Assembly: GCA_022821275.1 (NCBI GenBank)
Contig: JAJEDY010000084.1
Span: 1-60,330, forward strand
DNA from: Candidatus Latescibacterota bacterium
Lineage (GTDB): Bacteria > Latescibacterota > UBA2968
Reading direction: 5' to 3'
Length of the DNA stretch: 60,330 nucleotides
A program made the translations under genes and the position numbers. The notes under the pieces were generated by a model, which was given only the letters and a program-made list of their open reading frames with translations, was not told the DNA's origin and did no database searches. Position 1 is the first letter of the stretch, and the number at the start of each line of letters is the position of its first letter. Below, one piece after another: positions 42,186 to 51,700 of the stretch.

Positions 42186-45100
42186 ATGATTAAGTCACTT
42201 GACAGCAGAGGCACCTGGCAAACTTATTCTATCGACAATGGCCTGGCTGGGCTACGTATTGAACACATTGCCGAGGATAGCGAGGGGTATATCTGGTTCG
42301 CCACATGGGACCATGGTGCCAGCCGATTCGATGGGGACGAGTTCCAGAATTTCACCCAACGAGACGGTCTTTGTAGTGACCGGACTTTTTTTAGTGCAAA
42401 AGACAGTCGAGACCGGATATGGTTCGGTACATTAAATGGGGTCTGCTGGTACGACGGGGCAAATTTCCACCATCTGGAGGACGATGGGATTGCAGGCCGT
42501 GCCGTGCAATGCATCTACGAAGACAATGAGGGCCGTGTATGGTTCGGCGGCACCCAAACTCTGGGATATTACGATGGTACTGCTTTCCACGACCTGATTC
42601 CACTCTATCTCAAGCACTATGAGCAGCCGCCTTCTCCTCAGTCGCCCAAGCGGTGTCGGGGCATTGCTCAGGACCCACAAGGCCACCTGTGGTTTGGCTT
42701 TGACTACCTCATTCACTTCGACGGACACGCCTTCCACCGCTATGAGGAAGAAGAGGGTTTTCCCCAACGCCAGATAAGTTATGCCGTAGGTTGCGACCAT
42801 ACCGGTAAGGTGTGGTTTGGTCAGCGTGGACATCAGAACGATATCTGGTGCTATGCCGATGGCAACTTCCAGCCTGTTCAGGTAGAATTGGGCGGCGCAC
42901 TACGCCGAATTCAGAGTGACCGGGAAGGTCGGATGTGGTTCAGCACTTCAAAAGGGGTGCTCTATCAGAATGGTGATGAGTTCAGCAGATTTACTTTTGC
43001 CGATGGCTTGCCATATCCCTCAGTCAAAGCCGTGTTCCATGATCGCGAGCATCAGTATTGGTTTGCCACCTGGGGTGGTGTTGAGGTTTACGATGCCAGT
43101 ATCAGTGTTTTTGACCTCAGTGCAGAGTTTTCTTCTGTCAAGAGCCAGATATCTCAGTTGGTACAAGACCGGCGAGGTGATATATGGATCGGGTATGCGT
43201 CTCCCAATATCAATCGTTTAAGTGAAAGCCTCTTTCGCTTTGATGGGGAGCACTTTGTACTGGTATGTACTGAGGATGGCTTTGATATCGACAACTGTTT
43301 CGCCATTTACGAGGACCTTGAGGGGTATTTATGGTTTGGCGGTGGCAAAGGTCTGTTCCGCTACGAAGACCAGAAGTTAAAAAAAATAAAAATAATTTCG
43401 GATTCAGGAGAAAAAAGTGTCAGTGCAATCGCCCAGGACCGGGAAGGCCAATTTCTTTTTGGACACTGGGAAGACAGCATCACAACCACGAGGAAAGACC
43501 TTTTTGATAGTCCATTGAAGATTATTTACCGGCGGGATGAACAGTTCCAGACTATTTTTGTGAAAAATGAGGTAAAAGATCCTTTCAGCAGCATCGGTAC
43601 TATCATTGCCGGACGCAATGGCGAATTCTATTTTTATTTATCTTATCAAAATGACAAAGGCTTCGCACGTTGGCATCCTGAAGATGGCCTTAAATTTTAT
43701 GGGGTTGAAGATGGGTTGATAGATCAGAGGGTCACTGACCTGCTGTTAGACCGATCTGGAAACCTGTGGATCGCAACTCAGAGTGGTCTGAGTTGCTTTG
43801 ATGGCAAATCTTTCCACACCTTTACGACTGAAGACGGGTTGCTGAGCCAATATATCCGTTGTCTGTTTGAGGATCGGCAAGGACACCTCTGGATTGGTAC
43901 AGACAATGGTGTGGTTCACTACGATGGTCAGCTTTTCCAGACTATCAATTCACCCCATATAGGACCGGTTTGCCAAATACTTGAAGATCGCGATGGAACC
44001 TTTTGGTTTGGTACTATCCTCGGTTCTCTAATAGGATATCGTTTGCGGCATATTTCACCTCAGATCCGCCTGCTTCGAGTAATCGCTAAGCGAGCTTATG
44101 AGAACCCAAAAGAAGTTGTTCTAACCAGTGCTGATCATCCCGTGATTTTCGAATACAAGGGCCTGAGTTTTTCTACCCATCCCCGCGATATGCTCTATGT
44201 ATATCGTCTGAAGGGCTATGATACAGACTGGCAGCCAGCGACTCGAGAAATGAGGGCGCGTTACCGGAATTTACCACAGGGAGATTACTCTTTTCAAGTC
44301 AGGGCTATAGATCGCGATCTGAATTACTCCGAAATAGCCGAGGTGCAAATTTCATTAGAGTCGGACTTGCGTATTGAAGGTCTAATCGCTACACTCAGCA
44401 GTCAAGACAGCAGCGATTTTATCGGCCAGAGCAAGGCATTGCACCAGTTTCAATTCAGACTTAAAAAGGTGGCATCTACTGATATGACCGTGCTGATTTT
44501 GGGCGAAACGGGTGTGGGTAAGGGACTGGCTGCGCGTGCGCTCCACAGGCTGAGTGCCCATAGCAATGGGCCTTTTATACAGGTCAACTGCGGTGCTTTG
44601 CCCGAATCACTGATCGATAGTGAACTTTTTGGTCACGAGAAAGGGGCTTTTACCAATGCAGTATCTCGCAGGCTGGGCAAGGTGGAACTGGCAAAAAATG
44701 GTACGCTCTTTTTGGACGAGATCGGCGATATGACTCTGGAAATGCAAATCAAACTGTTGCGATTGCTGGATGAGGATACGTTTGAGCGCGTTGGGGGCAA
44801 CCAGACTCTAAAGGCGCAGACGCGGATTGTGGCAGCAACGAATCGCAACTTAAAGGAAATGGTTAGCACGGGTGATTTCCGCGAGGACCTTTATTTTCGC
44901 CTCCTATCTTTTCCGATCTATTTGCCCCCTCTGCGTGAGCGCAAGGAGGATATACCGGACTTAGCCGAGTTTTTCAAGAATCGTATGGCAACTCATCTGG
45001 GCAAGCAAATCGATGCTTTGACGCCCGAAATTATGGCGTTGCTTCAAAACTACGATTGGCCGGGAAATGTACGGGAATTGGAGCATACAATAAACCGGGC

Positions 45101-45380
45101 TCTGATCTTATGTCCTGATTCTCAAATCGAAGTCGAGGATCTCGAACTGCACGGTTCTCGAATTGAAGGTACATCTTATGAAGATAAGAGCGGCACCTTA
45201 TCTGCTTCTCAAGAAGCCGAAATCATGCCTCTGAATGAATTTGAACGTCACTATATTCTTAAAGTGCTCAATATCACTAACTGGCGGATAAAAGGGGCCA
45301 GGGGCGCAGCGACCCTGCTTGGATTACCGCCTTCTACTCTGTACACCAAAATGAAAAAACTGGGCATCAAACGTCTCTAA
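42186..45380 (+). CDS. one-component sigma-54 activator with two-component-type propeller sensor
   Basis: 1064 residues from the ATG at 42186 (AAGG nine bases upstream). Residues 1-615 hold about 13 Reg_prop repeats of the form G-x-x-W-F-G-T-x-x-G-V-x-x-Y-D-G; a Y_Y_Y domain follows (about 620-735). There is no signal peptide or membrane helix, so unlike the usual hybrid sensors this propeller is cytoplasmic. It joins directly to a sigma-54 AAA+ domain (about 743-975): Walker A GETGVGKG, Walker [12 protein letters not shown], Arg-finger FREDLYFRL. The GAFTGA loop is GAFTNA. A Fis-type HTH ends the protein ([20 protein letters not shown]). It probably senses a ligand and activates the sigma-54 promoter at 45554, just downstream. 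Confidence 0.92.
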   Translation: MIKSLDSRGTWQTYSIDNGLAGLRIEHIAEDSEGYIWFATWDHGASRFDGDEFQNFTQRDGLCSDRTFFSAKDSRDRIWFGTLNGVCWYDGANFHHLEDDGIAGRAVQCIYEDNEGRVWFGGTQTLGYYDGTAFHDLIPLYLKHYEQPPSPQSPKRCRGIAQDPQGHLWFGFDYLIHFDGHAFHRYEEEEGFPQRQISYAVGCDHTGKVWFGQRGHQNDIWCYADGNFQPVQVELGGALRRIQSDREGRMWFSTSKGVLYQNGDEFSRFTFADGLPYPSVKAVFHDREHQYWFATWGGVEVYDASISVFDLSAEFSSVKSQISQLVQDRRGDIWIGYASPNINRLSESLFRFDGEHFVLVCTEDGFDIDNCFAIYEDLEGYLWFGGGKGLFRYEDQKLKKIKIISDSGEKSVSAIAQDREGQFLFGHWEDSITTTRKDLFDSPLKIIYRRDEQFQTIFVKNEVKDPFSSIGTIIAGRNGEFYFYLSYQNDKGFARWHPEDGLKFYGVEDGLIDQRVTDLLLDRSGNLWIATQSGLSCFDGKSFHTFTTEDGLLSQYIRCLFEDRQGHLWIGTDNGVVHYDGQLFQTINSPHIGPVCQILEDRDGTFWFGTILGSLIGYRLRHISPQIRLLRVIAKRAYENPKEVVLTSADHPVIFEYKGLSFSTHPRDMLYVYRLKGYDTDWQPATREMRARYRNLPQGDYSFQVRAIDRDLNYSEIAEVQISLESDLRIEGLIATLSSQDSSDFIGQSKALHQFQFRLKKVASTDMTVLILGETGVGKGLAARALHRLSAHSNGPFIQVNCGALPESLIDSELFGHEKGAFTNAVSRRLGKVELAKNGTLFLDEIGDMTLEMQIKLLRLLDEDTFERVGGNQTLKAQTRIVAATNRNLKEMVSTGDFREDLYFRLLSFPIYLPPLRERKEDIPDLAEFFKNRMATHLGKQIDALTPEIMALLQNYDWPGNVRELEHTINRALILCPDSQIEVEDLELHGSRIEGTSYEDKSGTLSASQEAEIMPLNEFERHYILKVLNITNWRIKGARGAATLLGLPPSTLYTKMKKLGIKRL

Positions 45381-45420
45381 TAATGCCACCGCTTTGCGGT
45401 CAGTCAGTTATTCTAATTAA

Positions 45421-45436
45421 AGACGTTATAACGTCT
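45421..45436. promoter_or_regulatory. palindromic site 1, candidate activator-binding site
   Basis: Perfect 16-base palindrome AGACGTTATAACGTCT, about 138 bases before the -12 element of the sigma-54 promoter. That distance is typical for enhancer sites of sigma-54 activators. Confidence 0.6.
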
Positions 45437-45440
45437 CAAG

Positions 45441-45455
45441 GATGTTATAACGTCT
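45441..45455. promoter_or_regulatory. palindromic site 2, candidate activator-binding site
   Basis: GATGTTATAACGTCT, a near-copy of site 1 with centres 20 bases apart (about two helical turns), as expected for cooperative binding by a dimeric Fis-type HTH. Confidence 0.55.
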
Positions 45456-45553
45456 TTTTTTTATAATCAGACCGCTTTTCTGTTTTTAAAATTAAATATA
45501 CATTTTATTGAAAAATAATGCTTTATAAGTAAAATGGTTGAAACAATTTATAT

Positions 45554-45569
45554 TGGCACGAATATTGCG
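45554..45569 (+). promoter_or_regulatory. sigma-54 (-24/-12) promoter of the PL8 lyase operon
   Basis: TGGCACG, four bases, TTGCG: matches the consensus TGGCACG-N4-TTGCW at all positions except the last. GG at 45555-45556 and GC at 45567-45568 have correct spacing. It lies about 90 bases before the first lyase gene and 174 bases after the stop of a sigma-54 activator gene. Confidence 0.85.
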
Positions 45570-45622
45570 TATTATAAATACTAAAGTTTGGATCATCCGA
45601 TAATTTTATCGAGGTATTTAGT

Positions 45623-45694
45623 ATGAAATTACAAAAGAATCCAGAGGAGAACAGATATGAACTTGCAAAGATGTTTGGCTCTTGTTGTGGGTAG
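45623..45694 (+). CDS. short leader frame overlapping the start of the first PL8 lyase
   Basis: A 23-codon frame starting MKLQKNPEENRYELAK with GAGG eight bases upstream; it overlaps the lyase start (45657) in another frame and ends at 45694. It could couple or tune translation of the lyase. It may be coincidental, since it contains the lyase ribosome site within its codons. Confidence 0.3.
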   Translation: MKLQKNPEENRYELAKMFGSCCG

Positions 45695-48600
45695 CGTGCT
45701 TGGCATGGTCAATGCGACGATGGCACAGGATGCGCCGTGGCACTATAATTTTGAGGAGGTGAGTGTGTCTTCTTCCTACCGGGCAGATTCGAGTAGCCAC
45801 CTATCGCTTTCGACGCGCCATTACAAGTCGGGGCGGCAATCTTTGATGTGGTCCTGGCAGAATGGTGGGCATCTTTTGTTTACAGACCCTGAGCCGGAAC
45901 GCAACAAGAGATTGACCGGATTTCGGGCGTGGGTGTACAACGAACAGGCTTTCGAGGATGGAGTACTGACATTTAGTTTTGGCTCAGAATCTGAACTATC
46001 GGCAAACAATCCGCGTTATCAATTTCAGTTTGGCTTGAATTTTACAGGATGGCGTGCGATGTGGGTTGACCTTCGAGAGGATGCGGGCAATGCGTCTTAT
46101 AAGGGACGAAAAAATGGTCGGGCGACGGCCTTTGAAATCCGGGCACCGCACAATATATCTTCTGGTTCTGTGTTTCTGGACATGATGGAAATGGTGAGAG
46201 AAGTTAAACACGCCGCGGCAGATCCGCAGATTCCATTTGTCAGTGGTGGTATAGACAATGCGAGAGGGGGCCGAAACCGCGAATACCGCTGGAGTTTGAA
46301 TACGTTGCCTGGACCTGTTCCGGAGGAGATTACTGAGGAAGAGCGGCGAGCTTTTCAGACCATTGCCAGGCGATACGAGACCTGGATTTTGGGCAATGAG
46401 GTGAAAACAGATATGCGCGAGCCTGTGCGCATTCGTCTCAATGCATTGGCAAACAGTATTCGAAACGGCCATCGCAATCTGGCAAAATATCAGATTCGGC
46501 GCGAGGGCGACGTCATTTTGGGTGTACCGCTGTTTGCAAGTCGTGCACCACATAGACCCGGGTTTGAGTCTGTTTTTGCGGAGGTTTTATTGCGCCTGGT
46601 GCTGGATTATCGCCTGAATGGCACTGAAGACAAAAAGAACCAGATTTTGGATGTTTTTGATTATCTCCACGATCAGGGCTGGGCGTGGGGCAGTGGTCTG
46701 GGTACGCTGGTTCATGAATTTATGCGTATCGCCGGGTATGCCCATGCTGTGTTCTTGATGCGAGAAGACTTGCGTGCCACAGGACGGTTGGATCGCGAAG
46801 CATTAACTCTGGAATGGCACAGTATGTTTGGGGAAGTGTATGAGGAGAGCTGGGATCCGGGTACGAATGCGGATTTTTTGCGGACGGTGGCGATGTATCG
46901 TTTGTTGCGTGTTTTGATGATGGAGGATACACCTGAAAAAGTGGCTAACATGCGCTGCTATGTAGCCTGGCTGGATAACGCGCTTTCTATTGCGCCTGGC
47001 TGGTTGGACACGATCAAGCCGGATTATTCGGGATTTCATCATCGGGGTATATATGCCAATGCCTATGCGCCCAATGCGTTTCATGTGGCTTCGATACTGG
47101 TGTATTTGTTGCGCGATACGCCTTTTGCGGTTGCGGATGATAAGCGCGACAATGTGAAGCAGGCACTGTTGATGACCAGGGTCATGGCAAATACTTATGA
47201 TATCTCTACTGCTCTCAATGGACGTTATCCTTTTCGGACGCAGTTAGCCATCAAACTGATACCGGCTTATATGTATGCGGCTTTGAGCCATACGCCAGTT
47301 GATGTAGAATTATCAGGCGCATTTATACGGCTTTGGAACCCGAAATCGCAGTTGCAGATAAAAGATTTATTTCAAAAAGTATCTGCAAGCATCATGTATT
47401 TAGACACACCGGGTGCCGCGCAAATGATGGCAGATTTTTCAGAGACAGGTCACGCTCCTGAAGTTGCACCTTCTGGACACTGGACGCTACCTTATGGCGC
47501 GCTGTCCATCCATCGGCGTGCAGACTGGATGGTGAGTATGAAGGGGTGGAGCAAGTACGTGTGGGATTATGAATCGTCTGGTAGCGGACACAATCAACTC
47601 GGTCGTTATTTGAGCTATGGTTCGATGCTGATTTACGCCAGTGGCGATCCTGTTGGTCGCGAGGCGAGCGGGATTGTTCCGGAGGGATGGGATTGGAGCA
47701 TGTGGCCTGGCACTACTGTGATACGTCTGAGCCATGCCGAGCTTAGCAACAAGAAGCGCGACCGCAATTTTTCGGATGAGACCTTTGTGGGGGGGGCAAA
47801 TCTGAAAGGGCAAAACGGCATTTTTGCACTGAAGTTACATGATACAGAACACAACACGAGCTTTCGTGCAGTCAAGACCGTGTTCTGCTTTGACGATTTA
47901 CTGGTTTGCCTGGGATCGGGTATTGAGAATGACGATGGTGGGCATGCGACTGTGACGCCGTTGTTTCAAGTATCGATATCAGAGGACCGCCCCACTGGGG
48001 TAAATGGGGAAAGTGTACGTGCGATTCCCTACCAATTTGTTGGAACAGAGGGGCAGACTGCCTGGGTGATGGATTCACTGGGTAATGGGTATGTGATTCC
48101 TGATGGAGGCGACCTGCGGGTACAACGTCAGGTACAAACTCCTGGAGATTTTGGCAAAGGTGGTGGCGGCGGAATGGGAACTTTTGAATTGGCGTATCTG
48201 GATCACGGCAGCGCACCGCAAGATAAGTTCTATGAATATGCCGTACTCGTGCAAAGGTCACCGGAGCATGTACGCGCATTTTCCGATGCACCGGAATACG
48301 ATGTGTGGCAGCAAGACCGCAATGCACATATCGTGCATCACCGGGACTTGAAAACCACGGGCTACGCGCTATTCAGCAAGGATGCACGGCCAACAAAGGG
48401 CTTAGTTTTGTCGTCATCTTTGCCGAGCTCGGTGATGACCCGAGAAGTAGATGGCGGCTTATTACTTTCGGTGGCTGATCCGGATTTTGGATGGAGTAGA
48501 ACTATTCAAAATCCACACCGACAAAACCGTGAGTTGATTACTAATCAGCCGAGTATGTCTCGCACAGTAAATGTGACGCTACATGGGAAATGGCGTTTGG

Positions 48601-48713
48601 ATGGCGTGTATGACCTGGCGAGAACCGCGATTCAATCCGACCAGACAGTGGTGGAATTTACCTGTCAGGATGGCAAGACTGTAGAAGTAAAACTCATAGA
48701 GGTAAGTAAATAG
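45657..48713 (+). CDS. polysaccharide lyase family 8, chondroitinase ABC-like, secreted
   Basis: 1018 residues, the length of chondroitin ABC lyases. Signal peptide to about residue 24 (TMAQ). Beta-sandwich N-domain (about 28-185, YKSGRQSLMWSW and FTGWRAMWVDL), alpha-toroid catalytic domain (about 210-590), then beta-sandwich domains. The active-site region KPDYSGFHHRGIYANAY gives His461/462 and Tyr466/470. NGR in DISTALNGRYPF offers the catalytic Arg and YES before NQLGRYLSYGS the Glu, so the His-Tyr-Arg-Glu set is present. It would cleave chondroitin, dermatan or a related uronic-acid polymer by beta-elimination. No dockerin, unlike its paralogue at 55340. GAGGAG before the ATG; sigma-54 promoter upstream. 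Confidence 0.88.
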   Translation: MNLQRCLALVVGSVLGMVNATMAQDAPWHYNFEEVSVSSSYRADSSSHLSLSTRHYKSGRQSLMWSWQNGGHLLFTDPEPERNKRLTGFRAWVYNEQAFEDGVLTFSFGSESELSANNPRYQFQFGLNFTGWRAMWVDLREDAGNASYKGRKNGRATAFEIRAPHNISSGSVFLDMMEMVREVKHAAADPQIPFVSGGIDNARGGRNREYRWSLNTLPGPVPEEITEEERRAFQTIARRYETWILGNEVKTDMREPVRIRLNALANSIRNGHRNLAKYQIRREGDVILGVPLFASRAPHRPGFESVFAEVLLRLVLDYRLNGTEDKKNQILDVFDYLHDQGWAWGSGLGTLVHEFMRIAGYAHAVFLMREDLRATGRLDREALTLEWHSMFGEVYEESWDPGTNADFLRTVAMYRLLRVLMMEDTPEKVANMRCYVAWLDNALSIAPGWLDTIKPDYSGFHHRGIYANAYAPNAFHVASILVYLLRDTPFAVADDKRDNVKQALLMTRVMANTYDISTALNGRYPFRTQLAIKLIPAYMYAALSHTPVDVELSGAFIRLWNPKSQLQIKDLFQKVSASIMYLDTPGAAQMMADFSETGHAPEVAPSGHWTLPYGALSIHRRADWMVSMKGWSKYVWDYESSGSGHNQLGRYLSYGSMLIYASGDPVGREASGIVPEGWDWSMWPGTTVIRLSHAELSNKKRDRNFSDETFVGGANLKGQNGIFALKLHDTEHNTSFRAVKTVFCFDDLLVCLGSGIENDDGGHATVTPLFQVSISEDRPTGVNGESVRAIPYQFVGTEGQTAWVMDSLGNGYVIPDGGDLRVQRQVQTPGDFGKGGGGGMGTFELAYLDHGSAPQDKFYEYAVLVQRSPEHVRAFSDAPEYDVWQQDRNAHIVHHRDLKTTGYALFSKDARPTKGLVLSSSLPSSVMTREVDGGLLLSVADPDFGWSRTIQNPHRQNRELITNQPSMSRTVNVTLHGKWRLDGVYDLARTAIQSDQTVVEFTCQDGKTVEVKLIEVSK

Positions 48714-48778
48714 ATTTTGATTCAAGTGCAGGAGATCCTCTATCTGGGTGTTTTTCGTCAGATTAGGAGAGGGCTACT

Positions 48779-51700
48779 ATGTGGCATTCTGTGCGCTTAG
48801 TGCCTGCCTTGAACTGTGTAATCATATTCGCGGCTATATTGATTGCCTTTTCTTTGCATGCACAAGATACAAACGAGGGGATATGTGCTCGCACCTCAGA
48901 GGTTCAAACTGTTATTTTGTCTCATATAAACGGTGTGAGTGATTGCGGTCTGGTCACTGTCGCACCTCTTTCTTCTATTACAGTGTTGAGTTTGAACAAT
49001 TCGGGGATTACCAGTTTGCAGTCCGATGATTTCTCCGGTTTGTCAAGTCTTGAAATTTTGCGTCTTAAGGATAATAGTTTGAGTGCCTTGCCTGCCAGTG
49101 TGTTCTCTGGTTTGACGAGTCTGAACAGACTGGATTTGCGTGGTAATCCGGGTTCAGACTTTACTCTTACTCTGCAATTGGATCGCACCGATGATGCGGA
49201 CGATACAGCGTCTGGTCCTGCGACGGTTGTGGTGAAAGTTGCCGAGGGTGCGCCGTTTGATATGATGGTTGGTTTGTCGGTGACGGATGGTACGTTGTCG
49301 TCTTCGAGTGTGACGATAGCAAAAGGTAGTACACAGAGTGATGCTATTACAGTGACACAGACCGGGGTGGGTCAAGCTACGGTGAGTCTGGGTGCTGTCC
49401 CTGCGTTGCCAGCTAATTATCGCGGTATCCAGACTGCTGTGGGCAATCCGCTCGTTCTGTTCGAGAGTGCTGTACAGACCAGGGGCTTTTTCCTTTCTCT
49501 GGATTTAGATGGTTCTGATGGTGATCAGGCAGTCCAGTCTCTTGCAGTACCCCCCCCTTCCGGTAATCAAATTATTTTCATTCAGATTTTTGGCACAGAT
49601 ATTCAAAATGCGTTCGGTTTTTCTGCACGCTTTGGATATGATGTAACTCAGGTTGTTTACGAGGGGTTTGACGCAGGCGATGTGTTGCCAAATCCCGCTG
49701 TGATTTCTGAAGAGGGTACAGGCTTTGTCGAAATTAATATTGCATCGTGGTCTGGTGGGTCTGCAACAGTCAATAGTGGTCTGATGGGTACGTTGCGGTT
49801 TCGCACCATAGATACTTTTGGAGGTACGACGATTCAACTGGTGCATGCTGAGCTTGGTCGGAATGATCAATTTGAAAGCCTGAGATCTGACGGCAACTTT
49901 GAGTTGGAGATAACTAAGCCTTCTTCTCCCGATATTGATGGGAGTGGGGTGGTGGATATTAGCGACTTTTTGCTATTTGTAGGACGCTTTGAAGCAAGCA
50001 ATGAGACATATTTGGATCGGTTCGACTTGGATGGCAATGGCAAAATCGGTTTTTCTGATTTCTTTATTTTTTCCAAAAATTTTGGCAAGACCGCACCTGT
50101 GGCTGTGAGCGCACTTGCTCCCGTGACGTTGGGAATGAATCCCGTGACTGTGGATGTATCAGACAATTTCAGCGATGCGAACAGCGATGTGTTGCACTAT
50201 ACGGCTATGTCGAGTGCAAACGCCATTGCAACGGCAAGAGTAGCGGGGAGTGAGGTAACGATCAGCCCTGTAGATGTGGGCAGTGCAAAAATTACGGTGA
50301 TTGCGACCAATGCAGGTGGATTGAGCGCGACTCAGGACATCGCCGTGACTGTGCAGCTTGCGATGGGATTTGAGGCTTCAAGAATCAAGCGTGCTGTGGA
50401 TGAGAATACGCTACCTGGCGAGAAGATTGGCGATCCGGTTGCTGTAATGAGTTTCGCTTCGCGTACATATCGCCTGAGCGGGGTTGATGCAGATCTTTTC
50501 GTCATTGACAGCAGCAGCGGGCAGATTCGTACGCGGGAGGGTGTAACGTATGATTATGAAGACAAGAGGTCCTATTATGTGAGAATGGTTATGATGGACC
50601 AACAGTACCGGGATCTGGATAGCATTGGCGTGATTATTACTATCAATGATGTGAACGAACCGCCTTCGTCGCCCCCATCGAATTTCCTGGTGGTTCCGGG
50701 TGATCGGTCACTGAGCATTCATTACAGTCCATGTATTGATGAACCCGATAAACCGCCTATCAGAGGCTATCATGCAGAACTTCGCACGGGTACGGACGGC
50801 GATTGGGGCAATCGAAAGACCATCTATGGTCGCAACACTGCCACAGTTTATTATACGAAATTGAATGTGCCTCGGTATCACGATCCAGACTTGATCAACG
50901 GTCAGTTATATCAGGTTCGAGTTTGCGCTTGGAATTCCGAGGGTGCAAGCGATTGGTCTGAGCCGGTTTCGGGTACGCCAGAACCGAGGGTGATTTTTGT
51001 GGGGACAGAGTTTGAGCAATTCTATGGTACGGAGAATCTGGCATATGCGGAAATTGATCTCTTGAACATCACCAAAGCAGGAGGCAGAATCACGGTCTCG
51101 CAAGCCGCTCTTCCTGTGCATATTTCACCGACCGAGGCTGAGGGAGTTTTCTTACAAGCAGCCGTCGTTAATAGTTTTTATGTCCCGCAGGTGCCTGCTG
51201 GGGCGGGCTTTACCATTCTGGAAGGTTCGCCGATTTTGGATATAGAACTGAAGGTTGTGGTCAATAAACGCAGGATTGACATCGGCGATGAATTGATGGA
51301 GCCTGTGGAGATTTGCCTACCTGTGACTGCTGACATTTCCAGGCCGTTTATTATTCGCTACAGCGATGAGTGGAAAATACTCGAGAATCAGCGTGTGGAT
51401 GGAAACGAGATCTGCGCTCTGACAGATGGATTCTCACTTTTTGGCGTTGGAGTGAAAAATACTCCGAAGTTAAGTTTTGGTGGTGTGACGATAGCCGATC
51501 AGGCCTATAAGCAGAATGCCCAGATTACTGATCTGGTATTGCCAACAGCGACAGGTGGCACTGCTCCGATTACTTATGCACTCAGTCCAGAGACTAATGG
51601 CACACCCAACTTGCCTGCTGGATTGAGCTTTAACGCAAATACGCACACGATTTCGGGCACACCCTCGGCGGCCTTCCCAATGACGACATTTACCTGGACG

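Larger units (their letters stand above)
45421..45462 (+). terminator. intrinsic terminator after the sigma-54 activator gene
   Basis: The two palindromic half-repeats also pair with each other: AGACGTTATAAC (45421-45432) with GTTATAACGTCT (45444-45455), 12 base pairs, loop of 11, then eight T. The same DNA may therefore serve as terminator and as tandem binding sites. Confidence 0.75.
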
